From assembly GCF_014842265.1 (NCBI RefSeq), contig NZ_JACYVI010000002.1:372001-436000 (forward strand): a stretch of 64,000 bases of DNA. Reading direction: 5' to 3'. Numbering within the stretch: the first letter of the stretch is position 1; each line of letters begins with the position of its first letter. Under the pieces are notes generated by a model, which was given only the letters and a program-made list of their open reading frames with translations, did no database searches and had not been told where the DNA came from. Below are positions 47,444 to 56,819 of the stretch, piece by piece. A program made the position numbers and the translations under genes. The DNA is from Pseudomonas sp. CFBP 13711 (GTDB taxonomy: Bacteria; Pseudomonadota; Gammaproteobacteria; Pseudomonadales; Pseudomonadaceae).

Positions 47444-48273
47444 GCGCGGGCTCGTTGCAGGGCGGCGTCAGTGGTCGCGCCTTCAGCTCTGGCCGTCCAG
47501 CGGGAAAACAGCGTTCTGAGCATGTGGGCGGTGTCCTCGGGATGTTCGAGCGGGAACATATGCCCACCGGGCACGGAAAGATACTCGCCCTCGCGCATGC
47601 TTTTGACCGACAGCGCATGGTGGCGCCGCACCACATCGCTGCTCTCGCCGCGCACCATCGCCAACGGTACGCGCAACTGACGGGCCAGACCGGGGCTGGT
47701 GTGGGGCACGCTGCGGTAGATGCTGATTTCGGTGGCAGGGTCGAAACGCAAGCGCAACCCGTCGCCATCGGCTTGCAGCCCGTGAAGCAGATACGCCTCG
47801 AAACACTCGGGATCGAAACGCCGAAACAGCGACTTGCCGGCAAAATAATCCCGCGCCGCCTCGACGCTGCTGAACACCTCACGACGCCCCAACGTCCGGC
47901 CCGCAGGCGTGATGCGATCGATAAACCCGAAGCGCTTGGCCGCCCGAATCATCCACTGATCGAACCGCGTCAGCACCGGTGAATCCAGCATCACAACGCC
48001 GCGGTACAACTCAGGATGACGCAGCGCCGCGTGGTAATGCAGTACACCACCCAGCGAATGGCCTACGCCCCACACCGGTTGCGCCTGCTCGCGCAGATGA
48101 TGAATCAACTCATCCACCAGCTCCGGCCAGTTGTCCGTCACCGGAAATTGCGGGTCATGGGCATGCTGCTCCAGATGACGAATCTCGAACTCAGGCCCAA
48201 GCGCCGCGAACAACTTGCCGTACGTACCCGACGGAAAGCCATTGGCGTGAGCGAAAAACAAAAGTTGAGACAT
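47440..48273 (-). CDS. Alpha/beta hydrolase (PA1621-like)
   Basis: 277-residue alpha/beta hydrolase. N terminus MSQLLFFAHANGFPSGTYGK contains the HANGFP oxyanion segment typical of this subgroup; nucleophile in WGVGHSLGGVLHYHAA; acid near MVRGESSDVV; His in GGHMFPLEHPEDTA. First gene of a two-gene operon with the next hydrolase. The earlier in-frame ATG (MRTIAACSGCSG) is unlikely. Substrate unknown. Confidence 0.87.
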   Translation of the reverse strand: MSQLLFFAHANGFPSGTYGKLFAALGPEFEIRHLEQHAHDPQFPVTDNWPELVDELIHHLREQAQPVWGVGHSLGGVLHYHAALRHPELYRGVVMLDSPVLTRFDQWMIRAAKRFGFIDRITPAGRTLGRREVFSSVEAARDYFAGKSLFRRFDPECFEAYLLHGLQADGDGLRLRFDPATEISIYRSVPHTSPGLARQLRVPLAMVRGESSDVVRRHHALSVKSMREGEYLSVPGGHMFPLEHPEDTAHMLRTLFSRWTARAEGATTDAALQRARA

Positions 48274-48394
48274 GCCGGCACACCCAGAGCAACCAGAACA
48301 AGCCGCGATTGTGCGCACCGCCCGCCAAGCGCGGCAATGACCGGAACTGCCATCGATGAGGCCACTCCGGTCATGGGAAGGTTTATCTGGGTGT

Positions 48395-48600
48395 GAGCGC
48401 CACGGCAGAGACGCGGAGCGTCTGAGGCGGCATTACCGCGCGGAGCGTGGGAACGATCGAGCGTTGGACCGTTTAATTGATGGTGCCCAACCCGGCCTCT
48501 TCCCGGCTAAAGCCGGTCCCACTCACAGCAGCGCGTGCAGTCAGTGGGAGTAGCGACAACTCCGACCGTAGGACCGGCTTCAGCCGGGAAGCTTTTGATC
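48395..48600. repeat. REP-type palindromes and a DUF1534-like inverted repeat
   Basis: GACGCGGAGCGTCTGAGG with CGCGCGGAGCGTGGGAACG (48409-48456) repeats the composition of the 2.4-2.55 kb repeat; CCCGGCTAAAGCCGGTCC (48501-48520) and GGACCGGCTTCAGCCGGGAA (48572-48592) form an inverted pair of the second REP family. No gene visible. Confidence 0.8.
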
Positions 48601-48905
48601 TGCGTAAATGCGCTTTTGATCTTCGTACGCAAATGGCTCAAACACCGCCAATCGCGACTTGGGTGCAGGCTGAACGCAGGTCTCGCGCAGTGGGCCGAGC
48701 GGCATGGATGCCGCGAGAGCCGCCCCCCGCCATGGATGGCGGATGGCGGCGGGCCCACGGAGCGAGACCGGAGTGAAGGAACCCTGAGGAACGAAGGGCC
48801 CAACCAGGAGCAGGCACCTTTGGTTACTTGGGGTGCTTTTCCAAGTAACTCGCCGAAGGCGAAACCCGAGGCCGTTAGGCCGACGCCCTTGATCTTGGCG
48901 TCAAG
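48601..48905 (+). repeat. Long structured repeat element, copy 4 (covarying variant)
   Basis: Divergent copy that keeps the fold. P1 is GGTCTCGC/GCGAGACC (48679-48686 with 48762-48769), P2 GTGGGC/GCCCAC (48690-48695 with 48753-48758), arm P3 GCGGCA-TGGA-TGCCGC (48699-48714), arm P4 GCCGCC/GGCGGC (48719-48724 with 48745-48750) capped by CCGCCA-TGGA-TGGCGG (48727-48742). The hairpin GTTACTTGG/CCAAGTAAC follows, then GGCC-GTTA-GGCC in place of the GTCTGCC hairpin. The flanking strings TCGCGACTTGGGTGCAGGC and AAGTAACTCGCCGAAGGCGA are the same as in other copies. Ends with CTTGATCTT. Confidence 0.88.
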
Positions 48906-48915
48906 CGCCCAACCA

Positions 48916-49359
48916 TCAGCGAGACGGAGGCTGCTCACCATGGGGCACCACCGCCACCGTCAACCGGGAAATACAACAGGCCTTGCCGTCCTCCGTCGTC
49001 AGACGAATATCCCAGACATGGGTCGTGCGCCCGATATGCACCGGGTGCGCCACTGCCGTTACCCGCCCACTGCGCACCCCGCGCAAATGGTTCGCGTTGA
49101 CCTCAATACCCACACAAAAAAACCGATCGGTATCAATCACCAGATAACTGGCCGTAGACCCCACCGTCTCCGCCAGCACCACCGACGCGCCGCCGTGCAA
49201 CAAACCGTAAGGCTGATGAGTGCGCTCATCCACCGCCATGCTCGCCGTCAGAGACCGATCGTCGACCGCTTCAAACCGAATATCCAGCACCTCACCGATG
49301 GTGTTCTTCTGCTTCGCATTAAGCGCGTCAAGATCCGGAGGGCTACGCCATACACTCAT
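48916..49359 (-). CDS. PaaI/YbgC-type hotdog thioesterase (PA1618-like)
   Basis: 147-residue single hotdog-fold thioesterase, probably cytoplasmic and acting on acyl- or aryl-CoA. Motifs: QPYGLLHGGASVVLAETVGS with the catalytic Glu, and NHLRGVRSGRVTAVAHPVH. Resembles E. coli EntH/YdiI and P. aeruginosa PA1618, whose structure is known. C terminus (VPHGEQPPSR) reaches to within 11 bases of a long repeat. Single gene, same strand as sixA. Confidence 0.9.
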   Translation of the reverse strand: MSVWRSPPDLDALNAKQKNTIGEVLDIRFEAVDDRSLTASMAVDERTHQPYGLLHGGASVVLAETVGSTASYLVIDTDRFFCVGIEVNANHLRGVRSGRVTAVAHPVHIGRTTHVWDIRLTTEDGKACCISRLTVAVVPHGEQPPSR

Positions 49360-49438
49360 GGTTCTTCCTTGTTATTAGCGAGTTATCAATACATATCACA
49401 GGCAGCAGGGGGAGCTGAGCAAACCGCTCACCGCCCCA

Positions 49439-49897
49439 TCACTCAGCGTGCCGAACATCCACCAGTTCCATCGCACCGGCAAGGGGCAAATCCGCCTCAA
49501 GCTGAGCAAGACTGGCGGTGTGCATCGGTTGCGCCTGCTGCAAAGAGCCATGCACCGCCAGCCCGATCAAACTGCCCACCAAGGGCTGATGGCTGACCAG
49601 CAACACATTCTCCGCGCTGTACGCATCCAGTTGCTCGAGCACCTTGTGCGGATTGCAGTCCGGCGTCAGCCACGGCACGGTCACGATGGCATCGGTGAAC
49701 CCGAGGGCCTGACGGACCAGCTCGGCGGTCTGCTGAGCACGCACATAGGGGCTGGCGATGATCCGCTGCAGCGGCTGACCCATCAGGTGAGCGGCGCTGC
49801 GCAACACCTCTTCGCGGCCCTTGGCCGTCAGCTCCCGCTCGGCATCGGTACGGGCCTGAGGTTTCGCCTCGCCGTGTCGCAGAATCCAGAGCTTCAC
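49439..49897 (-). CDS. sixA: SixA phosphohistidine phosphatase
   Basis: 152-residue histidine phosphatase. N terminus MKLWILRHGEAKPQA has the RHG catalytic motif, with SPYVRAQQTAE and the second His in VLLVSHQPLVG. SixA dephosphorylates phosphohistidine proteins (ArcB Hpt domain, nitrogen PTS NPr). Its start overlaps the stop of the DUF4389 gene by ATGA, so it is translated as part of the gpsA-DUF4389-sixA operon. Confidence 0.92.
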   Translation of the reverse strand: MKLWILRHGEAKPQARTDAERELTAKGREEVLRSAAHLMGQPLQRIIASPYVRAQQTAELVRQALGFTDAIVTVPWLTPDCNPHKVLEQLDAYSAENVLLVSHQPLVGSLIGLAVHGSLQQAQPMHTASLAQLEADLPLAGAMELVDVRHAE

Positions 49898-50418
49898 GGT
49901 TTCGGCTCTTCGTCGGGCTTAACCGGCGGAGTAACCGACGGGCCAACCGGCGCAGAGGACGATGCATCGGCAACAGGGGGCGACGTGTCGACCACCACCG
50001 GCGGGGTTTCGGAAACCACCGGCGGCGTGGCGGGAACCGGGTGCGGAGTCACTGGCACCGGTTGAGGCGTGACGGGCGTCGGCTCAGCCGCGGCAGGCGC
50101 CGGTTGCGGCTTGACAACCACCACATGCGGCGCCTCGCCCTCGGGCGCACGCGGCGCAGGCCAGTCAGCAAACGGCCATGGCTTCTGATCGGTGTGGAAG
50201 GTGCCAAAGCGACCGATCTGCGCCAGATACTGGCTCAGGCTGTCGCCGAACGACATGACGCTGAGGCTCGGCGCGCCATTGAACAGGCGGTAAACCAGCT
50301 GCACCAGGACAGCCACCCCCAGCACCACCTCCGCCACTTGCCAGACCAGCACAAACAGCACCATCCACAGGATGCGCAGCAGGATTGATTCGTGTTGCTT
50401 GAGTTTTGATTCGTTCAA
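49894..50418 (-). CDS. DUF4389 membrane protein with proline-rich tail
   Basis: 174-residue protein. Helix in RILWMVLFVLVWQVAEVV and a second hydrophobic stretch LGVAVLVQLVYRLF, followed by the family motif SFGDSLSQYLAQIGRFGTFH and KPWPFADWP. The last 80 residues are proline/valine-rich low-complexity (TPVTPQPVPVTPHPVPATPP). I prefer the TTG at 50418 (preceded by GGAGAAG at 4 bases) to the ATG at 50472, which lies inside gpsA and adds residues foreign to the family. Function unknown. Confidence 0.82.
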   Translation of the reverse strand: MNESKLKQHESILLRILWMVLFVLVWQVAEVVLGVAVLVQLVYRLFNGAPSLSVMSFGDSLSQYLAQIGRFGTFHTDQKPWPFADWPAPRAPEGEAPHVVVVKPQPAPAAAEPTPVTPQPVPVTPHPVPATPPVVSETPPVVVDTSPPVADASSSAPVGPSVTPPVKPDEEPKP

Positions 50419-50437
50419 GAGCTTCTCCGTGAAGGGA

Positions 50438-51463
50438 TCAGTTGAAACCACTGGTTGAAATGAAGTCGACATCGGTCTTCGGCTCGGCGCGCATCAGCAG
50501 TTCGATGACCTGCTCCAGCGTGCGGCCCTCGAAAAGAATGGCGTGAAGCCCGGCCACCAGCGGCATGTAAACCTGCAGTTCCTGCGCCTTGGCCTTGAGC
50601 ACCTTGAGGGTGTTGACGCCCTCCGCGACCTCGCCCAGTCGGGTCACCGCTTCGTCCAGGCTCAGGCCCTGCCCCAGGGCAAAACCGACCTGATAATTAC
50701 GGCTCTTCGGCGACGAACAGGTGACGATCAGATCGCCGACACCGGCCAGACCCAGGAAGGTCATCGGGTTGGCACCCTGACTGACCGCAAAGCGGGTCAT
50801 CTCGGCCAGCGCGCGGGTGATCAGCATGCTCTTGGTGTTCTCGCCCATATTCAGCGCCACCGCCATGCCGGCGATGATGGCGTAAACGTTTTTCAGCGCG
50901 CCGCCCAGCTCCACGCCAAAACGGTCGGCGCTGGCGTACACGCGGAAGGTACGACCGTGCAGCGCGGCCTGAACCTGCTGACAGAGGTCTTCATCTTCGC
51001 TGGCAACCACAGTCGCAGTCAGGGCGTGTTCGGCGATTTCCCGGGCCAGATTGGGCCCGGACAGCACGCCAATCCGCGCAGCGGGGGCGATATCCTGGAG
51101 GATCTCGCTCATGAGTTTGAAGGTGTCGGCCTCGATGCCCTTAGTCAGGCTGACCAGCATCTTGCCGGCGAGCAGATCGACATGCGGGGTCAGTACGCCA
51201 CGCAGCGCACTGGACGGCAGCGCCACGAACACCAGTTGACTGTCCTGCAAAGTGGCGTGCAGATCGGTGACCGGCTCGACGCCGTTGAGCACCTTGATGC
51301 CCTTGAGGTAGCGCGGGTTCTCGCGGTTCGTCCGGATCGCCTCGGCCTGCTCCGGATCGCGCATCCACTGCGTCACCCGATGACCGTTGCCGGCCAACAG
51401 ATTGGCCACTGCGGTCCCGAAGCTGCCGCCGCCAAGGACCGCTATTGGTTGCTGCTGGGTCAT
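50438..51463 (-). CDS. gpsA: Glycerol-3-phosphate dehydrogenase [NAD(P)+]
   Basis: 341-residue soluble enzyme converting dihydroxyacetone phosphate to sn-glycerol 3-phosphate for phospholipid synthesis. Nucleotide fold [33 protein letters not shown], and the substrate-binding [11 protein letters not shown] (Lys) and [18 protein letters not shown] are intact. Start at MTQQQPIAV; the upstream ATG adds only four residues. First gene of the operon continuing to DUF4389 and sixA. Its location near fabAB is conserved in pseudomonads. Confidence 0.95.
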   Translation of the reverse strand: MTQQQPIAVLGGGSFGTAVANLLAGNGHRVTQWMRDPEQAEAIRTNRENPRYLKGIKVLNGVEPVTDLHATLQDSQLVFVALPSSALRGVLTPHVDLLAGKMLVSLTKGIEADTFKLMSEILQDIAPAARIGVLSGPNLAREIAEHALTATVVASEDEDLCQQVQAALHGRTFRVYASADRFGVELGGALKNVYAIIAGMAVALNMGENTKSMLITRALAEMTRFAVSQGANPMTFLGLAGVGDLIVTCSSPKSRNYQVGFALGQGLSLDEAVTRLGEVAEGVNTLKVLKAKAQELQVYMPLVAGLHAILFEGRTLEQVIELLMRAEPKTDVDFISTSGFN

Positions 51464-51776
51464 AAAACAATCCATTCAGGGCCATCAGATCTGGCGATGC
51501 GGGCATTATACGGAGCGTTAGTCTCGGGGCCAGCGGCAAAAGGTGCCCCCACGAACTTATAGCCGATCCCCCACTCTTGCCGAGGAAATTGCCCACAGCT
51601 CGGTTAAGATGCGCCCCCGAGATGAAAATTCCTCAGCGACGCCGATGAGCTATCGTCAGGTCGTTCCCGAAGAGATCCGTGACATGACACCAAGCGTTCA
51701 CTTCCCGCGCCCCGTCAGGCTTTGCCATGCCTGACCCTCTGCACATCCTGCGAATCCGGCCAGCTGGAATCGCGCC

Positions 51777-53714
51777 GTGACGGCTCAGCGCGGCTGGAAC
51801 ATCAGCACCCGGACGCAGATCCTCAGCCTGGGCCCCGCGTTATTGCTGACCCTCCTGCTGATCAGCTTCTTTACTGTGGTGCGAATTCAGGACCTGCGAC
51901 AGGAACTCAATCACACCGGGCAACTCATCGCCAACCAGTTGGCACCCGCGTCGGAATACGGGGTCATCGTCGGCAATAACGCCGTCCTGGAAAACCTCAT
52001 GAACGCCACGATGAACACGCCCCACGTGCGTTTTCTCGAAGTGCGCAACAGTGCCGGCAAGGTGCTGGTTCATGTCGAACCCTCCGAGGAACAAGGGCAT
52101 TCGCGGCAGATGGAAGTGTTCCAGGCGCCCATCCGCCTGCAGCCGGACAGGTCCGCGCAGCCGTTCGAAAATGCCAACGAGGCCGGTTCCGGTGACGACC
52201 CCAGCGTACCGGTGGAAGGTTATCTGGGACGGGTGCTGGTGGGCATGTCCAGCGACGCCTTCAATCAGCGCGAGCAGGAGATATTGCTGAAGGCCGGTGT
52301 GCTGGCGATGTTCGCCCTTCTCTTTACCTACATGCTGGCGAGACGCCTGTCGCTGAGCCTGTCCCAGCCGATCAGCGCCATGAGCGCGGCGGTGAAAGCC
52401 ATCCAGCACGGCGATTACTCGGCCCCGCTGCCGGTTGCCGACGATGCCGAGCTGGGCGATCTGGCGCGGCACATCAACAATCTGGCCCTGGGCCTTGAGA
52501 AGGCCAGCCGCGAGCAGAAGCAGGCGATGGACGAGCTCATCCGCACCCGCGAAGAAGCCGAACGTGCCAACAACGCGAAGTCCGAATTCCTCGCCATGAT
52601 GAGTCACGAACTGCGCACGCCCATGAATGGCGTACTGGGCATGCTGCAGTTGATGGAAACCACGAAGATGACCGATGAGCAGGCTGAATACGCCGCGTTG
52701 GCCATGGAATCCACCGAGCACCTGCTGCGGGTCATCAACGACATTCTGGATTTCTCCCGCTTCGAACGGGATGCGCTGGAACTGGAAAGCATTTCGTTCA
52801 ACCTCGCCGACCTCATCAGCACCTCGGTTCAGGCGTTTGCCCACAACGCACAGCAGCGCGGTCTGGCACTGGAACTGGATCTGCCGCCGTCGATGGAGGC
52901 GCTACAAGTCAAGGGCGACCCGACGCGCATCCGGCAGATTCTGGTCAACCTGATCGGCAATGCGCTGAAATTCACCGAGTTCGGCAGCGTGCGCGTCGAA
53001 GCGGACTTCACCCTCGCCAACCCGCAGCACATTTTGTTCACCTGCGCGGTGCGCGACAGCGGCATCGGCATTTCTCCGGACCTGCTGGAATCGATGTTCG
53101 ACGCGTTTCAGCAAGCGGACAACTCCATCTCCCGCCGCTATGGCGGCACCGGCCTGGGCCTGCCCATTGCGCGCAACCTGGCCGAACGCATGGGCGGGTC
53201 ACTGCAGGCCCAGAGCAGTGAAGGACTCGGCTCGGTGTTTCAGCTAAAAATTCCGTTGCAGCGGGTTCAGCCGCCAGTGATAGAACCCACGTCCGGCGGC
53301 GTCGGCGAAATGCCCCAGAGCCGCGACGCCTGTGTGCTGCTGGTCGAGGACAACCCGGTCAATCGCACCGTGGTCGAGGCGATGCTACGCAGCCTGGGTT
53401 TGCAGGTGAGCGTGGCGGCGGATGGCGTTGAAGCGGTGAACATGGCCAGCCGGGAAAGCTTTGCGCTGATTTTGATGGACTGCCGACTGCCGGTCATGGA
53501 CGGCTACGAAGCCACGCGCCGAATCAGACTGCTGCCGGGGCTGGCGACGTTGCCCATTATTGCCCTGACCGCCAACGCCCAGCACGGCGACCGGGACATC
53601 TGTCTGCAAGCCGGAATGAACGATTACCTGGCCAAGCCATTCAAACGTACTGATTTACAGCAGGTTTTGCAGCGATGGTTGACCATTAAGGCATCTGCGA
53701 CTGGCGGTAAATGA
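51777..53714 (+). CDS. Hybrid sensor histidine kinase (PA1611-like)
   Basis: 645-residue membrane kinase. Helix 1 about residues 17-34, periplasmic domain about 35-170, helix 2 about 172-190, HAMP (SLSQPISAMSAAVKAIQHGD), HisKA with His277 in MMSHELRTPMNG, HATPase with NLIGNALKFTE, DSGIGISPDLLES and GTGLGLPIARNLAERMGG, and a C-terminal receiver (VLLVEDNPVNRTVV, LILMDCRLPVMDGYEAT, DYLAKPFKR). In P. aeruginosa the kinase next to fabAB, PA1611, binds RetS and so relieves GacS inhibition; by position and architecture this is its probable orthologue. Start is GTG with TGGA upstream. No Hpt domain. Confidence 0.9.
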   Translation: MTAQRGWNISTRTQILSLGPALLLTLLLISFFTVVRIQDLRQELNHTGQLIANQLAPASEYGVIVGNNAVLENLMNATMNTPHVRFLEVRNSAGKVLVHVEPSEEQGHSRQMEVFQAPIRLQPDRSAQPFENANEAGSGDDPSVPVEGYLGRVLVGMSSDAFNQREQEILLKAGVLAMFALLFTYMLARRLSLSLSQPISAMSAAVKAIQHGDYSAPLPVADDAELGDLARHINNLALGLEKASREQKQAMDELIRTREEAERANNAKSEFLAMMSHELRTPMNGVLGMLQLMETTKMTDEQAEYAALAMESTEHLLRVINDILDFSRFERDALELESISFNLADLISTSVQAFAHNAQQRGLALELDLPPSMEALQVKGDPTRIRQILVNLIGNALKFTEFGSVRVEADFTLANPQHILFTCAVRDSGIGISPDLLESMFDAFQQADNSISRRYGGTGLGLPIARNLAERMGGSLQAQSSEGLGSVFQLKIPLQRVQPPVIEPTSGGVGEMPQSRDACVLLVEDNPVNRTVVEAMLRSLGLQVSVAADGVEAVNMASRESFALILMDCRLPVMDGYEATRRIRLLPGLATLPIIALTANAQHGDRDICLQAGMNDYLAKPFKRTDLQQVLQRWLTIKASATGGK

Positions 53715-53774
53715 TAAATTCCGGCAGTCTTGTGTGCCGATTCGACCCACGCCCACGCGCGGTCGAAAAATTTC

Positions 53775-53790
53775 AGTGCACAGGTGTACT
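53775..53790 (+). promoter_or_regulatory. Imperfect palindrome before fabA, possible DesT-type operator
   Basis: AGTGCACAGGTGTACT has 12 of 16 positions symmetric (AGTnCAC and GTGnACT halves). It lies 135 bases before the fabA ATG. In P. aeruginosa the fabAB operon is controlled by DesT, which as I recall recognises an AGTGAAC/GTTCACT-like palindrome. The match is partial, so this is a weak candidate. Confidence 0.35.
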
Positions 53791-53924
53791 TTCATTTCAC
53801 CCGTGCTGTGACTTTCACTACAACGCAATAGTCTATGAGTAGGCTGCCAGCAGAGGGATGACCCGCTGGCCAGACTGGGTAAGTAACGCCACACCCTGCC
53901 GCACAGGATTATCGAGGAGTTCGC

Positions 53925-54440
53925 ATGACCAAACAAAACGCCTTTACCCGGGAAGATCTGCTGCGCTGCAGTCGCGGCGAGCTGTTCGGCCCAGGTAATG
54001 CGCAATTGCCCGCCCCCAACATGCTGATGGTCGATCGCATCACCCACATCAGTGAAGAAGGCGGCAAGTACGGAAAAGGTGAATTGGTCGCCGAACTCGA
54101 TATCAACCCGGACCTGTGGTTCTTCGCCTGTCACTTCGAAGGTGATCCGGTGATGCCGGGCTGCCTGGGCCTCGATGCCATGTGGCAGCTGGTCGGTTTC
54201 TTCCTCGGCTGGCAAGGCCTGCCGGGCCGCGGTCGCGCACTGGGCTCGGGCGAAGTGAAATTCTTCGGTCAGGTCCTGCCGACCGCCAAGAAAGTCACCT
54301 ACAACATTCACATCAAGCGCGTCCTCAAAGGCAAGCTGAACCTGGCGATCGCCGACGGTTCGGTCAGCGTGGACGGCCGTGAAATCTATACCGCCGAAGG
54401 CCTGCGCGTCGGTGTCTTCACTTCCACTGAAAATTTCTAA
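53925..54440 (+). CDS. fabA: 3-hydroxydecanoyl-[ACP] dehydratase/isomerase
   Basis: 171-residue hotdog enzyme that dehydrates 3-hydroxydecanoyl-ACP and isomerises the product to cis-3-decenoyl-ACP, the branch point to unsaturated fatty acids. Active-site His in [20 protein letters not shown] and the Asp in LGLDAMWQ fit FabA of E. coli. GAGGAG lies 6 bases before ATG. Followed after 10 bases by fabB, a conserved two-gene operon. Confidence 0.97.
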   Translation: MTKQNAFTREDLLRCSRGELFGPGNAQLPAPNMLMVDRITHISEEGGKYGKGELVAELDINPDLWFFACHFEGDPVMPGCLGLDAMWQLVGFFLGWQGLPGRGRALGSGEVKFFGQVLPTAKKVTYNIHIKRVLKGKLNLAIADGSVSVDGREIYTAEGLRVGVFTSTENF

Positions 54441-54450
54441 GGGTATTCGC

Positions 54451-55677
54451 ATGCGCCGCGTCGTTATCACTGGTCTGGGCATTGTTTCCTGCTTGGGCAA
54501 TGACAAAGACACCGTCTCCGCCAACTTGCGTGCAAGTCGCCCTGGCATCCGTTTCAACCCGGAATACGCCGAAATGGGTCTGCGCAGCCAGGTATCGGGT
54601 TCCATCGATCCAAACCTGCCGCTCAAGGAACTGGTCGACCGCAAAACCCTGCGCTTCGTTGGTCAGGCGGCGGCTTATGCCTACGTGGCCATGAAGAGCG
54701 CCGTGGAAGACTCCGGCCTGACCGAAGAGATGGTATCCAACCCGCGTACCGGTCTGATTGCCGGCTCTGGCGGTGCTTCGACCCTGAACCAGATGGAAGC
54801 GCTGGACATCCTGCGCGAGAAAGGCATCAAAAAGGTTCTCCCGTATTACGTCACCCGGACCATGAGCAGCACGGTTTCAGCCTGTCTGGCAACGCCATTC
54901 AAGATCAAGGGCCTGAACTACTCCATCGCTTCTGCCTGCGCCACCAGTGCTCACTGCATCGGTACCGCCATGGAACAGATTCAGATGGGCAAGCAGGACA
55001 TCGTGTTTGCCGGCGGTGGCGAAGAGGAGCACTGGAGCCAGTCGTTCCTGTTCGACGCCATGGGCGCGTTGTCCAGCAAACGCAACGACACGCCTGAACA
55101 GGCTTCCCGTGCCTACGACGCAGACCGTGACGGTTTCGTCATCGCCGGCGGCGGCGGCATGGTGGTGGTCGAGGAACTGGAGCACGCTCTGGCCCGTGGC
55201 GCGAAGATCTACGCAGAGCTGGTAGGCTACGGCGCCACTTCCGACGGTTATGACATGGTCGCTCCAAGCGGCGAAGGCGCCATCCGCTGCATGCAGCAGG
55301 CGTTGTCCACCGTTGATGGCACCATCGACTACCTGAACACCCACGGCACCTCCACTCCGGTCGGCGACGTCAAGGAAATGGAAGGCGTGCGTGAAGTGTT
55401 TGGCGACAAGGCGCCTGCCATCAGCTCCACCAAGAGCCTGTCGGGTCACTCCCTGGGCGCCGCCGGCGTTCACGAAGCGATCTACTGCATGCTGATGATG
55501 GAAGGCAACTTCATGGCCGGTTCGGCGAACATCGACGAGCTGGACCCAGCCGTTGCCGACATGCCGATCCTGACCAAGACCCGCGAAAACACCGAGCTGA
55601 ATCTGGTGATGAGCAACAGCTTCGGCTTCGGCGGCACCAACGCCACGCTGGTGATGAAGCGCTGGACTGGCAAGTAA
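54451..55677 (+). CDS. fabB: 3-oxoacyl-[ACP] synthase I
   Basis: 408-residue beta-ketoacyl-ACP synthase I that elongates the cis-unsaturated intermediate made by FabA. Catalytic triad: Cys in [12 protein letters not shown], His in [11 protein letters not shown], His in [11 protein letters not shown] terminus [19 protein letters not shown] terminus [16 protein letters not shown]. The ATG at 54451 is chosen, because earlier in-frame starts lie inside fabA. It is followed by a strong terminator. Confidence 0.97.
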   Translation: MRRVVITGLGIVSCLGNDKDTVSANLRASRPGIRFNPEYAEMGLRSQVSGSIDPNLPLKELVDRKTLRFVGQAAAYAYVAMKSAVEDSGLTEEMVSNPRTGLIAGSGGASTLNQMEALDILREKGIKKVLPYYVTRTMSSTVSACLATPFKIKGLNYSIASACATSAHCIGTAMEQIQMGKQDIVFAGGGEEEHWSQSFLFDAMGALSSKRNDTPEQASRAYDADRDGFVIAGGGGMVVVEELEHALARGAKIYAELVGYGATSDGYDMVAPSGEGAIRCMQQALSTVDGTIDYLNTHGTSTPVGDVKEMEGVREVFGDKAPAISSTKSLSGHSLGAAGVHEAIYCMLMMEGNFMAGSANIDELDPAVADMPILTKTRENTELNLVMSNSFGFGGTNATLVMKRWTGK

Positions 55678-55690
55678 GTCAGTTGCAGAC

Positions 55691-55719
55691 AAAAGGCGCC
55701 CTTCGGGGCGCCTTTTTTG
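55691..55719 (+). terminator. Rho-independent terminator after fabB
   Basis: AAAAGGCGCC-CTTCG-GGGCGCCTTTTTT: stem of about nine pairs with a compact loop and T run, 14 bases after the fabB stop. Confidence 0.93.
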
Positions 55720-55754
55720 TGGGCTGCTGAAACCCATTGCGTTGGACCTGCTCT

Positions 55755-55853
55755 TTGCAGGACCGGCTTTAGCCGCGAACGCTTCGGTTGTCATGCGGCA
55801 AGATCAACGGTGCCCTGCCTGGCCCCTTCCCGGCTGAAGCCGGTCCTACAACC
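55755..55853. repeat. REP-type inverted pair
   Basis: GCAGGACCGGCTTTAGCCGC near 55757 and TTCCCGGCTGAAGCCGGTCC near 55828 are facing copies of the second REP family, between the fabB terminator and the pirin gene. Confidence 0.75.
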
Positions 55854-55876
55854 GCACCGAAAGAGAGAGCGCCATC

Positions 55877-56749
55877 ATGCTGACCATCATTCCCCGCGCC
55901 GAAGACGTCGAAGGCCAACCGATCCTGCGCCCCCTCCCCGCTGCGCAATGCCGAAGCGTAGGGCCTTTCGTTTTTTTTGATCACATGCTGGAGACCAGCT
56001 ACGCGCCCGGCACCGGCATGGACATCCGCCAGCATCCGCACATCGGCCTGTCGACGCTGACCTACCTGTTTGAAGGCGAAATCCGACACAAGGACAGCCT
56101 CGGCAGCGATCTGCACGTAAGGCCCGGCGAGGTCAGCTGGATGACCGCCGGCAGCGCCATCGCCCACATTGAACGCACACCCGAGGACTTGCACGCCAGT
56201 GGCTCTCGCCTGCATGGCCTGCAAGTCTGGCTGGCCTCGCCCAAATCCCATGAGCAAGGCGCCGGTCATTACAGCCATCACCCCGCCGCCACACTGCCGG
56301 TCAGCGACGCCATGGGTATTCGCATCCGCTTGATCGCGGGCGAAGGCTTTTGCCTGAAGTCGCCGGTGCCGGTGCTGTCACCCACGCTTTACGCCGAACT
56401 GAACCTGCAGACGGCGACGACGCTGTGTGTGCCCGCCGAGCACGAGCAGCGCGCGTTGTACGTTATCGAAGGCGACTTGCTACTGGATGGCGAGCCGGTG
56501 CAGCCGCGCAGTCTGGTGGTGCTGGACGCAGGGAGCGAGCCGACGCTGTGCGCGGAAAGCGAATGCCATGCGGTGCTGTTCGGCGGTGCGCCCCTGGATG
56601 GGCCGAGAAAGATGAACTGGAATTTCGTCGCCAGTGACGCGGCGCTGATTGAACAGGCCAGGGCGAAATGGGCGGCCGGGGACTGGCCGACCGTGCCGGG
56701 GGAAGTAGAGCGGATTGAATTGCCGGTGGGCAGCAGGCCGAAGCGCTGA
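55877..56749 (+). CDS. Pirin-family bicupin protein
   Basis: 290-residue pirin. The N-terminal cupin holds the metal-site residues in DIRQHPHIGLSTLTYLFEGE (two His) and HIERTPEDL with RLHGLQVWLASP; FDHMLETSYAPGTGMDI is a standard pirin stretch. C-terminal cupin region includes LYVIEGDLLLDGEPV and FGGAPLDGPRKMNWNFVAS. Bacterial pirins include quercetinases and regulators of pyruvate metabolism; the role is open here. AGAGAG precedes the ATG. Convergent with a dienelactone hydrolase gene. Confidence 0.92.
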   Translation: MLTIIPRAEDVEGQPILRPLPAAQCRSVGPFVFFDHMLETSYAPGTGMDIRQHPHIGLSTLTYLFEGEIRHKDSLGSDLHVRPGEVSWMTAGSAIAHIERTPEDLHASGSRLHGLQVWLASPKSHEQGAGHYSHHPAATLPVSDAMGIRIRLIAGEGFCLKSPVPVLSPTLYAELNLQTATTLCVPAEHEQRALYVIEGDLLLDGEPVQPRSLVVLDAGSEPTLCAESECHAVLFGGAPLDGPRKMNWNFVASDAALIEQARAKWAAGDWPTVPGEVERIELPVGSRPKR

Positions 56750-56772
56750 TTGGCCGCGGCCTGCCCGGACGC

Positions 56773-56802
56773 TGTGGGAGTGACCGGAGGGGCACTCCCA
56801 CA
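56773..56802. terminator. Hairpin between convergent pirin and dienelactone hydrolase genes
   Basis: TGTGGGAGTG (56773-56782) pairs perfectly with CACTCCCACA (56793-56802) across a 10-base loop. It is REP-like in sequence and lies between two stop codons, so it may end transcription from both sides, but a T run is lacking. Confidence 0.5.
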
Positions 56803-56819
56803 ACAGTTAAAACATCACA

